Origin: Flavobacterium algicola
Lineage (GTDB): Bacteria; Bacteroidota; Bacteroidia; Flavobacteriales; Flavobacteriaceae
Assembly (NCBI RefSeq): GCF_022399565.1
Contig: NZ_JAJTUT010000002.1
Location: 310,001 to 374,000, forward strand
Length of the DNA stretch: 64,000 nucleotides
Direction of reading: 5' to 3'
The translations under genes were made by a program, and so were the position numbers. The notes under the pieces are model-generated. The model did no database searches. It was not told where the DNA came from and was given only the letters and a program-made list of their open reading frames with translations. Each line of letters begins with the position of its first letter. Positions within the stretch are counted from its first letter, which is position 1. Shown in pieces: positions 1 through 8,067 of this stretch.

Positions 1-651
1 ACTAATGTTAATATTGAACAAAGGCGGTTCATTAATTACGCGCAATAAAGCATACGCTATAGCGACTGCAATTCCGGTGGTGAGAATAAATGCTTGATTC
101 AGTTTTTTTGAAATCACCTCATAAGCAAAAAGAACTCCTGCTATTGGGCTACCAAATAAGGCGGTAATTCCCGCTGCTATCCCAGCACATATAAGTTCAG
201 TTTTGTATTGTCTAAAGATATTTTTCTTCTGTTGTGCTACAGATCCGATAGTAGCAGTAGCCACTACAGTCGAAATCTCAATACCTGTAGATCCACCAAA
301 TATAACGGTTAAAAAACCATTAATAAAGTGAGACGAAATTTTAAAATTTGGAAGGTTTTTAGATTTCGAAGCGGTACTTTCAAAAACTTCAATGATGCCT
401 TTGTTCTGTTTCTTTTTAAAAACGTATTGACGTAAAAAATAAATAAGAGTAAAACCTATAAAAGGAAAAATAAGGTAGAAAAGTACATTAGTGTTAGCTC
501 TTTCAAAAAAAATATCTTCATAATATTCTGTTCCTTTTTTTAATAAAATCCCCAAGAAACAAGAAAGTAAGCCTACTAAAACTGAAACTACTGCTAGTTT
601 TCTAAATATGATATAAGGATGATTCTTTTTGATTTTAGCCACTGTACTCAT
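1..651 (-). CDS. ClC-family chloride channel/antiporter, C-terminal part missing (runs off window)
   Basis: Reading the minus strand from an ATG at 651 gives an open frame that continues to the window edge, so only about 217 N-terminal residues are present. Hydrophobic segments alternate with short loops. The stretch GGSTGIEIS followed by TVVATATIG, then AGIAAGITALFGSPIAGVLFA, matches the selectivity-filter and core helices of ClC chloride channels or H+/Cl- exchangers, in the form common in Bacteroidetes. It should be an inner-membrane anion transporter. The family assignment is firm. Channel versus exchanger cannot be decided from this fragment. Confidence 0.85.
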   Translation of the reverse strand, partial: MSTVAKIKKNHPYIIFRKLAVVSVLVGLLSCFLGILLKKGTEYYEDIFFERANTNVLFYLIFPFIGFTLIYFLRQYVFKKKQNKGIIEVFESTASKSKNLPNFKISSHFINGFLTVIFGGSTGIEISTVVATATIGSVAQQKKNIFRQYKTELICAGIAAGITALFGSPIAGVLFAYEVISKKLNQAFILTTGIAVAIAYALLRVINEPPLFNINIS

Positions 652-723
652 CAGATAGTAATTTTTTTTGGACTGCAAAGGTACGCATCAAAAAGCGAAA
701 TCATCTTTTTTTAACAAATCATG

Positions 724-1113
724 TTAGTTTTCATAAAATTCTAAAGGCAAATCATCAGGATCTGCAAAAAAGAAAAAACGCTTATCTGTATATTCGTCCA
801 CACGTATAGTTTCGACAGCAATATTATTTTCAATCAAAAAATTTCTAGTCTTCTCAATCTCATTCACTTCAAATGCCAAATGACGCATTCCGCAACTTTC
901 TGGTCGAGAGGGGCGTATAGGTGGAGAAGGAAAAGAGAAAAGTTCGATAATATAACTGCCATTCAAAGCTAAATCCAGTTTAAATGAGTCACGTTCTTCA
1001 CGATATATTTCTTGTACAATCGTCAATCCTAGAATTTTGGTATAAAAATGTTTTGACTTTTCATAGTCAGAACAAATAATCGCGATATGATGAACTCTGT
1101 TTAATGCTAGCAT
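724..1113 (-). CDS. VOC-family glyoxalase I-like protein (YaeR/GloA2 type)
   Basis: This 129-residue single-domain protein begins NRVHHIAIICSDYEKSKHFY and ends DPDDLPLEFYE, the paired beta-alpha-beta pattern of the vicinal oxygen chelate fold. Candidate metal ligands are the N-terminal His, Glu in YIIELF, His in MRHLAFEV and the C-terminal Glu. It resembles the short glyoxalase I-like proteins of the YaeR group. The substrate is unknown; methylglyoxal-glutathione activity should not be assumed because many Bacteroidetes lack glutathione. It begins 1 bp after the upstream acetyltransferase ends, so the two are almost certainly co-transcribed. Confidence 0.8.
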   Translation of the reverse strand: MLALNRVHHIAIICSDYEKSKHFYTKILGLTIVQEIYREERDSFKLDLALNGSYIIELFSFPSPPIRPSRPESCGMRHLAFEVNEIEKTRNFLIENNIAVETIRVDEYTDKRFFFFADPDDLPLEFYEN

Positions 1114-1114
1114 A

Positions 1115-1675
1115 TTATTCTTGGTTAAGTTTTCGAATCACTTTTGCTGGGTTTCCTACAGCCAATGAGTTTTCTGGAATATCTTTTGTAACAACAGATC
1201 CTGCACCTATAACACAACCGTTACCAATTGTTATTCCTGGGCATATTACTGAGTTTCCGCCAATCCAGCAATTGTCGCCTATGGAAATGGGCAAGGCGCT
1301 CTCTAGAGATTTTCTTAGCTCAGCTTCTAGTGGGTGTGTCGCTGTATACAACTGCACTCCAGGCGCAAAAAATACATTTGATCCAATAGTTACCGCTGCG
1401 CAATCTAGAACTACACAATTTACATTAAAAAAGACATTTTCACCACATTCTATATTATACCCGTAATCGCAGTGGAATGGTGGCTCAATATAAAAGTTGG
1501 CACCAGCATTCGGTATCAATTCTTTAATAATCTCTCTTGCTTTCTTGGTTATGCGGTATTCAATGACATTCAATCGGTGCAATAGATTTTTGGCACGGCG
1601 GCGGTCTTTAATAAGTGTAGCATCTACCGCTGAGTAATGTTCTCCAGCTATCATTTTTTCTTTTTCAGTCTTCAT
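1115..1675 (-). CDS. maa: Maltose/galactoside O-acetyltransferase family (left-handed beta helix)
   Basis: The 186-residue protein has the N-terminal Mac domain (MIAGEHYSAVDATLIKDR, residues 8-25) and then hexapeptide repeats such as IGDNCWIGGNSVICPGITIG. The catalytic His region is in YTATHPLEAE. Such enzymes transfer acetyl from acetyl-CoA to a sugar hydroxyl and work as cytoplasmic trimers. The length fits maltose acetyltransferase (about 183 residues). The true sugar acceptor cannot be read from sequence. It is the first gene of a two-gene unit with the glyoxalase-like gene. A structured dispersed repeat lies 29 bp upstream, in sense orientation. Confidence 0.85.
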   Translation of the reverse strand: MKTEKEKMIAGEHYSAVDATLIKDRRRAKNLLHRLNVIEYRITKKAREIIKELIPNAGANFYIEPPFHCDYGYNIECGENVFFNVNCVVLDCAAVTIGSNVFFAPGVQLYTATHPLEAELRKSLESALPISIGDNCWIGGNSVICPGITIGNGCVIGAGSVVTKDIPENSLAVGNPAKVIRKLNQE

Positions 1676-1703
1676 TTGCTATAAATTATTTCATTGCCAA
1701 TTT

Positions 1704-1795
1704 TTTGGGCATGTCCTTCGGCCGGGCTATCCGCTATATCTTTTTTGGGGCAGAAAAAGCCCCAAAAAAGGATGCCGCTTCTATCCCTCATGCAA
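1704..1795 (-). repeat. Structured dispersed repeat, copy A
   Basis: On the minus strand this reads as a conserved block (GGGATAGAAGCGGCATCC), a strong hairpin with TTTTTTGGGGC pairing to GCCCCAAAAAA, a second conserved block (GATATAGCGGATAGCCCG) and a short tail ending GCCCAAA. The same order recurs at 45386-45499 and 61551-61649. It sits in the divergent region between maa and the gene at 1977, oriented with maa. It also fills most of the gene-free stretch 1676-1976; nothing else is recognised there. No coding potential is proposed. Confidence 0.75.
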
Positions 1796-1976
1796 ACCTA
1801 AATAACAATTACGTTTTAGTGTAAATATAACCGAAAATTGAATTCCTTACAACTCATCCTTCAAATTCAACAGTTCGGTCACTATTAATTTTCACTACCA
1901 GTCTTCTACAATACTTTTGAGATAGAAATAAATAAAATTTCGATAAAAACAATAATCAATCTTAAACCTAGAAAGC

Positions 1977-2627
1977 ATGACTAACTTATGTACTACATTA
2001 TTACTATTTGTAATTACAATCGTATCAGCTCAAGAGAAAATTTCAAGTTCTCAAGAAAAGTCCGCTCAATTTGAGCAAAGAATGGGAGAAGCCTTCGGAT
2101 TATGGAAAGCAGATAAAAATACCGAAGCTTCAGATTTATTCGAGAGTATCGCTGCCGCTGAACCGAGTAAATGGTTTCCCAATTATTACGTAGCTTTGGT
2201 AAACACAACAACAGCTTTTAGAACAAAAGACAAAGATCAAATTTCGATTTTACTTGGCAAAGCTCAAAAAGCACTAGACGTGGAAATGGATAAAGATCAA
2301 AGCAACGCCGAATTATACGTGATGCAAGCCATGATTAACACGGCCTGGATAGTATATGATCCAATGACAAACGGACAAAAATTAGCAGGACCAACAATGG
2401 AGTTGTATACTAGAGCGGAGGCAATTGCACCCAATAATCCAAGAGTGCTGCTCTCAAAAGCCGAATTTGAAATTGGAGCAGCAAAGTTTTGGGGACAAGA
2501 CACGAAACCTATGTGTACTCAAATAGAAAAAGCCATTGCACTTTTTGCTACTTTTAAACCAACAACCCCTTTTTCTCCAAGTTGGGGGTTAGATCGAGCA
2601 TTAGAAGCGCAAAAGAAATGTAAATAA
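1977..2627 (+). CDS. Exported TPR-like protein of unknown function
   Basis: The 216-residue protein starts with a signal peptide (TTLLLFVITIVSAQ, cleavage near residue 18). The mature part is alpha-helical, with helix pairs that look like degenerate tetratricopeptide repeats (for example NTEASDLFESIAAAEPSKWF and TRAEAIAPNNPRVLLSKAEF). It is probably periplasmic. It is the first gene of a run of five plus-strand genes; the sensor kinase starts 8 bp after its stop, so it may be a periplasmic input or scaffold for that kinase. The latter is inference from position only. Confidence 0.6.
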   Translation: MTNLCTTLLLFVITIVSAQEKISSSQEKSAQFEQRMGEAFGLWKADKNTEASDLFESIAAAEPSKWFPNYYVALVNTTTAFRTKDKDQISILLGKAQKALDVEMDKDQSNAELYVMQAMINTAWIVYDPMTNGQKLAGPTMELYTRAEAIAPNNPRVLLSKAEFEIGAAKFWGQDTKPMCTQIEKAIALFATFKPTTPFSPSWGLDRALEAQKKCK

Positions 2628-2635
2628 ATAAAAAT

Positions 2636-3979
2636 ATGAACCTATATAGATTTTTAAAGGAACTTCCAAGAGCACTTCTTATTTCGTTTTTCATATTTAT
2701 AGTCTTACTGACTATTCCAGTTTTGAACGGAGGAACAATAACGTTTAATAACAATTTAAAGATCAATTTCTTATATACAATGTTGTATGGCTTGAGTTTG
2801 TATTATGTAAATGCTATTTTGTATATGTTTTTGGATACTTTTTTTGAAAAAGACAAATACACGTTAAAAAGAATTTTGGTTGGTTTTTCAAGTTCGCTTG
2901 TCGTGACCTTGTTCGTTATTTTTTCATTGCGAATATTTGAAGATGTCCTAATTGAAGGGCGAACTCTTACTACTTTTCTAAACAATGAATCTGTATCTAA
3001 CTATGTTGTTGCGTTAATCGTTTCGTTCTTTGTTTTACTAGGTATTCATGGTCTGTACTTTTATAAGGCGTACAACGAAAATAAAGTCAAGGAACAGAAA
3101 ATTATTGCAGGAACGGCCTCGGCCAAATTTGAAAGCTTAAAAAACCAAATAGATCCTCATTTTCTTTTTAATAGTTTGAACGTTTTAAGTTCGCTAATAG
3201 AGGAGAATCCCGAAAATGCACAACTATTCACAACTTCATTATCAAAGATTTATCGCTATGTTTTGGAGCAAAAAGACAAAGATTTGGTTTCAGTAGAGGA
3301 GGAGTTGGCTTTCGCCAAAACATATATGAACTTACTGAAAATGCGTTTTGAGAACAGTTTGTTTTATGAAGTGCCTACGGTCGTAAGTAATTCCGAGGCC
3401 AAAGTGGTACCGTTGTCTTTGCAATTACTATTAGAAAATACGGTAAAGCACAATGTGGTTAGTGAAAAACGTCCTTTGCATATTAGGATTTATATGAAGG
3501 ATGGTTATTTGATAGTCGAAAATGATTTTCAAAAGAAAGAAGTACTGCAAAGCAGACAAGGTGTTGGATTACAAAACATCATCAATCGGTACCACCTTGT
3601 TACTGATAGAAAAGTGCTCATTCAACAAACAGAAAAAGTATTTGCAGTTCAATTGCCCATACTTACAAAACAAATAGCAACTATGAATACAGCAACAGAT
3701 TATAACGAAAATAAAACATATTACAAGGCAAAAAAAAGAGTAGAAGAGCTTAAAGGTTTTTACGGAAACTTGATAGCGTACTGCTGCATTATTCCGATAA
3801 TTATATTTGTTAATTTAAAATTTTCACCTCAATTTCACTGGTTTTGGTTTTCTGCTGCAGGTTGGGGTTTTGGATTGACAATGCATGCCTTTAAAGTATT
3901 TGGGTATAGTTCTGAATGGGAAGAAAGAAAAATTCAAGAGATTTTAAATAAATCAGATAATAATAAAACATGGAAATAA
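2636..3979 (+). CDS. LytS-type sensor histidine kinase fused to a C-terminal 2TM domain
   Basis: The 447-residue protein has four hydrophobic segments (about residues 14-32, 46-66, 82-100 and 124-143). A His_kinase domain follows, with the phospho-acceptor in QIDPHFLFNS (His175). A short ATPase part has LLLENTVKHN (264-273) and GVGLQNIINRY. Unlike ordinary LytS kinases it continues with a complete 2TM domain (about 357-435: RVEELKGFYGNLIAY, then GWGFGL, then SEWEERKIQEIL). The two next genes encode the same domain alone. The cognate partner is likely the LytTR regulator at the end of the run. The signal sensed is unknown. Confidence 0.88.
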   Translation: MNLYRFLKELPRALLISFFIFIVLLTIPVLNGGTITFNNNLKINFLYTMLYGLSLYYVNAILYMFLDTFFEKDKYTLKRILVGFSSSLVVTLFVIFSLRIFEDVLIEGRTLTTFLNNESVSNYVVALIVSFFVLLGIHGLYFYKAYNENKVKEQKIIAGTASAKFESLKNQIDPHFLFNSLNVLSSLIEENPENAQLFTTSLSKIYRYVLEQKDKDLVSVEEELAFAKTYMNLLKMRFENSLFYEVPTVVSNSEAKVVPLSLQLLLENTVKHNVVSEKRPLHIRIYMKDGYLIVENDFQKKEVLQSRQGVGLQNIINRYHLVTDRKVLIQQTEKVFAVQLPILTKQIATMNTATDYNENKTYYKAKKRVEELKGFYGNLIAYCCIIPIIIFVNLKFSPQFHWFWFSAAGWGFGLTMHAFKVFGYSSEWEERKIQEILNKSDNNKTWK

Positions 3980-4308
3980 TGATGGAAAATAAATTTGAAG
4001 ATCAGGAAAGATATGATAGAGCAAAAAAGCAAGTTGAAGAAATAAAAGGTTTTTACGGTAATCTAGTGTCGTATGCTGGTACAATTGTATTACTAATGGT
4101 AATTAATTTACTAACATCACCAGGTTATTTGTGGTTTTTATGGCCTATGTTGGGTTGGGGAGTAGGTGTATTAATTCATGCTGTGAAAGTTTTTAATTTG
4201 CTGCCCTTTTTTGGTAAAGACTGGGAAGAGAGAAAGCTAAGGAAGTTTATGGAGCAAGAGGAAGTAAAACAAAACAAAAAGTGGAACTACAAACATATTA
4301 TAAAATGA
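3979..4308 (+). CDS. 2TM domain protein
   Basis: This small membrane protein of about 109 residues has the pattern RYDRAKKQVEEIKGFYGNLV, two transmembrane helices, GWGVGVLIHAVKVF, and the closing DWEERKLRKFM. It is a free-standing copy of the domain fused to the preceding kinase. An upstream ATG at 3970 is possible, but the ATG at 3979 overlaps the kinase stop as TAATG, which suggests translational coupling. Such domains are common beside LytTR systems in Flavobacteria; their biochemical role is not known. Confidence 0.75.
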   Translation: MMENKFEDQERYDRAKKQVEEIKGFYGNLVSYAGTIVLLMVINLLTSPGYLWFLWPMLGWGVGVLIHAVKVFNLLPFFGKDWEERKLRKFMEQEEVKQNKKWNYKHIIK

Positions 4309-4646
4309 AAAATTATACTATTGATATTAAAAACAGATCACAATCGTCGGATGAACGCTATAATATAGCATTTAAGCGGGTGAAAAGAATTAAAGGGTTC
4401 TACGTTCATATATTAGTTTATGTGCTTGTAAATATATTTCTAATCAGTTCGTCAATCAGTCGTGAAGAATTAGAAGGTGGTTTCAACTTCAATCCTCGCT
4501 TATTCTCCACTCCAATTTTTTGGGGAATAGGTTTGGTTGCACATGGTCTTTCGGTTTTTGGACGCAATTTGTTTTTTGGATCGAACTGGGAAGAGAAAAA
4601 AATTCAGGAGTTCATGCATAAGGAGGAGGCTACAAAATGGGAGTAA
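4305..4646 (+). CDS. 2TM domain protein
   Basis: This is the third 2TM domain of the operon, about 113 residues long: RYNIAFKRVKRIKGFYVHIL, two transmembrane helices, FWGIGLVAHGLSVFGRN, and NWEEKKIQEFM. The ATG at 4305 overlaps the stop of the previous gene as ATGA, so it is preferred to the upstream in-frame ATG at 4281. The N-terminal leader (about 20 residues before the domain) differs from its neighbour. Divergence between the three copies is clear, so this is an old duplication, not a recent one. Confidence 0.75.
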   Translation: MKNYTIDIKNRSQSSDERYNIAFKRVKRIKGFYVHILVYVLVNIFLISSSISREELEGGFNFNPRLFSTPIFWGIGLVAHGLSVFGRNLFFGSNWEEKKIQEFMHKEEATKWE

Positions 4647-4695
4647 TTAAAAATGTGTGATATTCAAAAATAATTCCTGTCTAACTTTAAAAATT

Positions 4696-5457
4696 TTGAA
4701 ATTGAAAACAATTATAATTGAAGACGAAAAACCAGCGGCAAGATTGCTACAACGTAAACTTGACAAGCTAGAGTTAAAAGCAACTGTACTGCTACATTCT
4801 GTTGAGGAAGCTGTTGAATGGTTCAATGAAAACGAACATCCAGATTTGATATTTTTAGACATACAATTATCAGATGGTTTGTCATTCGAAATATTTGAGA
4901 AAGTCGAAATTAAAAGTGCAGTAATTTTTACAACAGCCTTTGACGAATTTGCATTACGAGCTTTTAAATTAAATAGTATCGATTATCTTTTAAAACCAAT
5001 TGATGAAGATGATCTAGAATTGGCGGTTGCTAAATTTAAAGAACGAGTGCCAAAAAACGAAAAATTGCAGTTGGATTTTCAAGCCATTAAAAAAATGCTC
5101 AGTAACCCTTTCGAAAAAGATTTTAAAAAAAGGTTCACTGTCAAGATTGGGCAACATTTAAAAGTGATTGCAATAGAAGAGGTAGAGTGTTTTTTTAGCG
5201 AAAATAAAGGCACATACATTCATACTTATGATAATCGAAATTATCTAATTGAGTCAACTCTTGAAATTCTGGAACAAGAATTAGATCCTGAAAAATTTTT
5301 TAGAATCAGTCGAAAATTTATTATTCCAATTTCTGCAATTAAAGAGATTGAAATACATACCAATTCGAGGTTAAAAATTGTGCTTCCAACTTTTGTGGAT
5401 GATCAAGTTATCGTATCTCGAGAAAAAGTATTATCCTTCAAGAACTGGATTAAATAA
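4696..5457 (+). CDS. LytTR-family response regulator
   Basis: This protein has a receiver domain (TIIIEDEKPAARLL, phospho-acceptor Asp in LIFLDIQLSDG near residue 55, conserved Lys in YLLKPID) followed by a LytTR DNA-binding domain (ENKGTYIHTYDNRNYLIEST, FRISRKFIIPI). No ATG precedes the receiver domain. The candidates are TTG at 4696 or 4702, or a GTG at 4657 that would add a leader unlike the family; 4696 is chosen here. It should be the output partner of the LytS-type kinase at 2636. A terminator follows at 5511. Confidence 0.85.
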   Translation: MKLKTIIIEDEKPAARLLQRKLDKLELKATVLLHSVEEAVEWFNENEHPDLIFLDIQLSDGLSFEIFEKVEIKSAVIFTTAFDEFALRAFKLNSIDYLLKPIDEDDLELAVAKFKERVPKNEKLQLDFQAIKKMLSNPFEKDFKKRFTVKIGQHLKVIAIEEVECFFSENKGTYIHTYDNRNYLIESTLEILEQELDPEKFFRISRKFIIPISAIKEIEIHTNSRLKIVLPTFVDDQVIVSREKVLSFKNWIK

Positions 5458-5510
5458 TGTTGTTAAAGCAGTGATTATTTAAGCTCTCTCATTCACGTTA
5501 AATTAATCTG

Positions 5511-5551
5511 AAAAAATGTCTGAAATCAATTTAAATTCAGACATTTTTTTT
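5511..5551 (+). terminator. Rho-independent terminator after the LytTR operon
   Basis: The inverted repeat AATGTCTGAA / TTCAGACATT is separated by about 11 bases and followed by eight T residues. It lies 53 bp after the response regulator stop. Confidence 0.85.
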
Positions 5552-7116
5552 CATGTTATGCGACTTTTTTATAAGTAGAAATCCAATGAAATAAATAATG
5601 CTTTTCTTATCGAAAAGTGAGTATTTTTTCAAATTCAAAAACCAACTTATGCAAACTCTATTGCGGAAAAAATTTTTACTACTATTTTACATAAAACGTG
5701 AGATGGAAAACAGCATTCACTATCAATAGGAAATTTTAAATAGGCGACTTTTGATTTGCTCTTTAAAATCGATTTAGTCAAAATGAAGAAGGAGGAGATG
5801 AAATTTCCCAGGCAAATATTAGCAGTCTATGTGTGAAAAATAAATCTTGAATTTTCATAAAATTTTTGTTTTCCTACTGCAGAACTAGGAACGAATTGTG
5901 TTTTGGTTTTAGTTATTTTTACAAGGTAGAGGAGAAGGTTTTCAGCGGTCGTACTTGCCAATTTCAACAGCAGTCAAAACATTAAAAATGAATAATTTTT
6001 AAGATTACTATACTTAACCAAACTATAAATGAATTGCTTCGTTATCTTGAAGTTTTCTTCAGATAAATGAATAAAGAAGCATAAAATAAAATTATAGTTT
6101 TGATTTATTTTTACGTTTAGTATTGATTTATGTAATAGTCTTTAATGTACTGATATTGATATAATTAATTACTTGTGATAGATTTTGTCTATTTTGCTTC
6201 TTTGTAGTATAATAAACCTTTTTTTGTAAAGTCAAACATTTCAATTCTCTTCAAAATATTATTTCAAAAATCGGTCATTTATTTATTAATAATTTGACAT
6301 TCGAAATTAAGATAAGAATTTTACTTACGCTAAAGTAGTGTTTTTTATTCAATATAAACACTAAGAAAAAAGAGCTGCGCTGACAATTTACAGATGACGT
6401 GTTTAGATCTGTTAGCTCGTTTTTTTAGGCTAAAATTTAATTAAAATGGCACTTTAAATGAAGTTGATTCTATCAGTTTTATCTCCATTTAATCAGGAGT
6501 TTTCCGCCTACTTTTACGAGTAGTTTAGGTAGCTCATTGATTGATTTTAAAAATTAAAATTCAAATATCGATTTGTGAAATTCTACGAAAAGGCTCAGTT
6601 TGCATTACAAATTAAGTACGGAAATTTTACTTTCCTGCGATGATTTTCACCAGTTTTTTAGCTTGTTAAAATCATCTTTATTTGATATTTTAATAGCATT
6701 TCTTGGGTGTAAAATTGTTTGCGTAGTTGGTCTAGTAAGCTTTGTTTTTTAGGTGATTTTTATACTTAAATTTACAGCTATTTTATAGTGTTATTACGGT
6801 AAGACAATGTCATTATTTTACTGTTTTTGAACGAAAAATTGAGTAAGTATAACAATGAGACATGGCTTGAAATAGCCTTTTAAAACACTCTTGAATTGCG
6901 AGATTTATAGGTAGAATATCATTCTTTTAGAACTGCTTTACGTCTAGAATAATTAGTAATTCAAAAGCTTTTTATATTGGTATTAGATCATGATTATTAA
7001 CTGCTATAATCACTTATATAAGACTTAAAAATCCAAATTATGCAACCGTATTTGCAGAGTTGCTGTTTAAACTTAGTAGCTAAATATCAATAAAATTGTG
7101 TAGAATAAACTGTAAA
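5552..7116. other. Gene-free AT-rich region of about 1.6 kb
   Basis: No open frame of 60 codons exists on either strand, and frames scanned by eye are broken by many stops without any recognisable protein fragment. Seen inside are a terminator-like hairpin at 6372-6426, a 9-bp stem (GATGATTTT / AAAATCATC, 6639-6676) and one possible -7 box (TAGTTTTG, 6095-6102). No tRNA-like cloverleaf or known riboswitch core was recognised. It could hold small RNAs or be decayed sequence. Confidence 0.6.
6372..6426 (+). terminator. Possible terminator inside the gene-free region
   Basis: GAGCT (6372-6376) pairs with AGCTC (6414-6418), ACAGAT (6390-6395) pairs with ATCTGT (6407-6412), and a run of seven T residues follows. 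The stem is interrupted on one side, so this is weaker than the other terminators. No protein gene precedes it, so if real it would end a non-coding transcript. Confidence 0.3.
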
Positions 7117-7887
7117 TTACTGAATATAGATTCTTCTGTAAGGTATTAAAACAACCAATAAGAAAGAATAAATAATAAAGAATGGAACAATTAAATCGGT
7201 TAAGCCGAGTGCTAACATGATCGCAATTAGCAGTAGCTGAAAACCTAGTCCGTATAGTGATAAAACTGTCATAAACCAGCGAGGAAATGTCTTAACAGTA
7301 TATGCTTTTGAGTCTAGAGCGTAAATAATTGTGTCAAATTGACCATACAAGGTACGGTATATCTTAAACATTAAATTTACTGTTCCTTGTTTTTCTCCCC
7401 TTAAAGCTTGTGGTGCTGCATGCTCAAAAATCATGCTGGTGGCATCAGCCCCAGCTGACTTGTGTCTCAATATTACGTAGTAGAAATTATATAGAGTTCC
7501 TTGCAATTGTATACAAGCAAATGCTATTAAAGTGAGCCAATAGGGGCTGTTAGACGCATAGCATATTGCAGATAAAATTAGAAAGTTTAATAGTATGTCA
7601 AATACACTATCAAGATAACGACCAGTGTAAGAGGGCTTGTTTTTTATACGTGCCAGTTCACCGTCTGCAGCGTCGATTATTGACTTTAAAATCAAAAAGA
7701 ACCCTGCCCAGTACATATGACCTGCAATAATGCAATAAATCGCAATTAAGCCAGAGAAACCAAATAAAAGTGTAACGTCGATTGCTGTAAATCGTGTATT
7801 TTTTAAAGAATTCGCTAGTAATTTACCAAATGGTCTTCCGTAGTCAGAAAGATCTATGAACTGGTCTTGAGCAGTAAGTTTTGACAT
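7117..7887 (-). CDS. CDP-alcohol phosphatidyltransferase family membrane protein
   Basis: The protein is about 256 residues long from the ATG at 7887; an upstream in-frame ATG at 7953 would add 22 residues without family support. It carries the signature DAADGELARIKNKPS then TGRYLDSVFD, the DG-AR-G-D-D pattern that binds metal and CDP-alcohol. Several transmembrane helices follow. It should swap CMP for an alcohol in the inner membrane. The alcohol cannot be told from the sequence. It stands alone, separated by 180 bp from ctaA. Confidence 0.85.
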   Translation of the reverse strand: MSKLTAQDQFIDLSDYGRPFGKLLANSLKNTRFTAIDVTLLFGFSGLIAIYCIIAGHMYWAGFFLILKSIIDAADGELARIKNKPSYTGRYLDSVFDILLNFLILSAICYASNSPYWLTLIAFACIQLQGTLYNFYYVILRHKSAGADATSMIFEHAAPQALRGEKQGTVNLMFKIYRTLYGQFDTIIYALDSKAYTVKTFPRWFMTVLSLYGLGFQLLLIAIMLALGLTDLIVPFFIIYSFLLVVLIPYRRIYIQ

Positions 7888-8067
7888 TTTTGCTTGAAAA
7901 CAAAGGAATGCGACAATATAGTCTAAAGTATAATGTAATGGTAAGCTGGTCACTAATGCCTTCTTTTTCAGAGGTACACTATGAAAGATTTAGAGATATG
8001 AATTCTAGCTCTAATAGTGCATGGCTATGTGGGTGCTACATTTTTAAGCAAATATACATATAAATGG

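Noticed and set aside
7881..8063. 60-codon plus-strand frame between the phosphatidyltransferase gene and ctaA
   Set aside because: It partly overlaps the coding start of the minus-strand gene and shows no signal peptide, motif or terminator.
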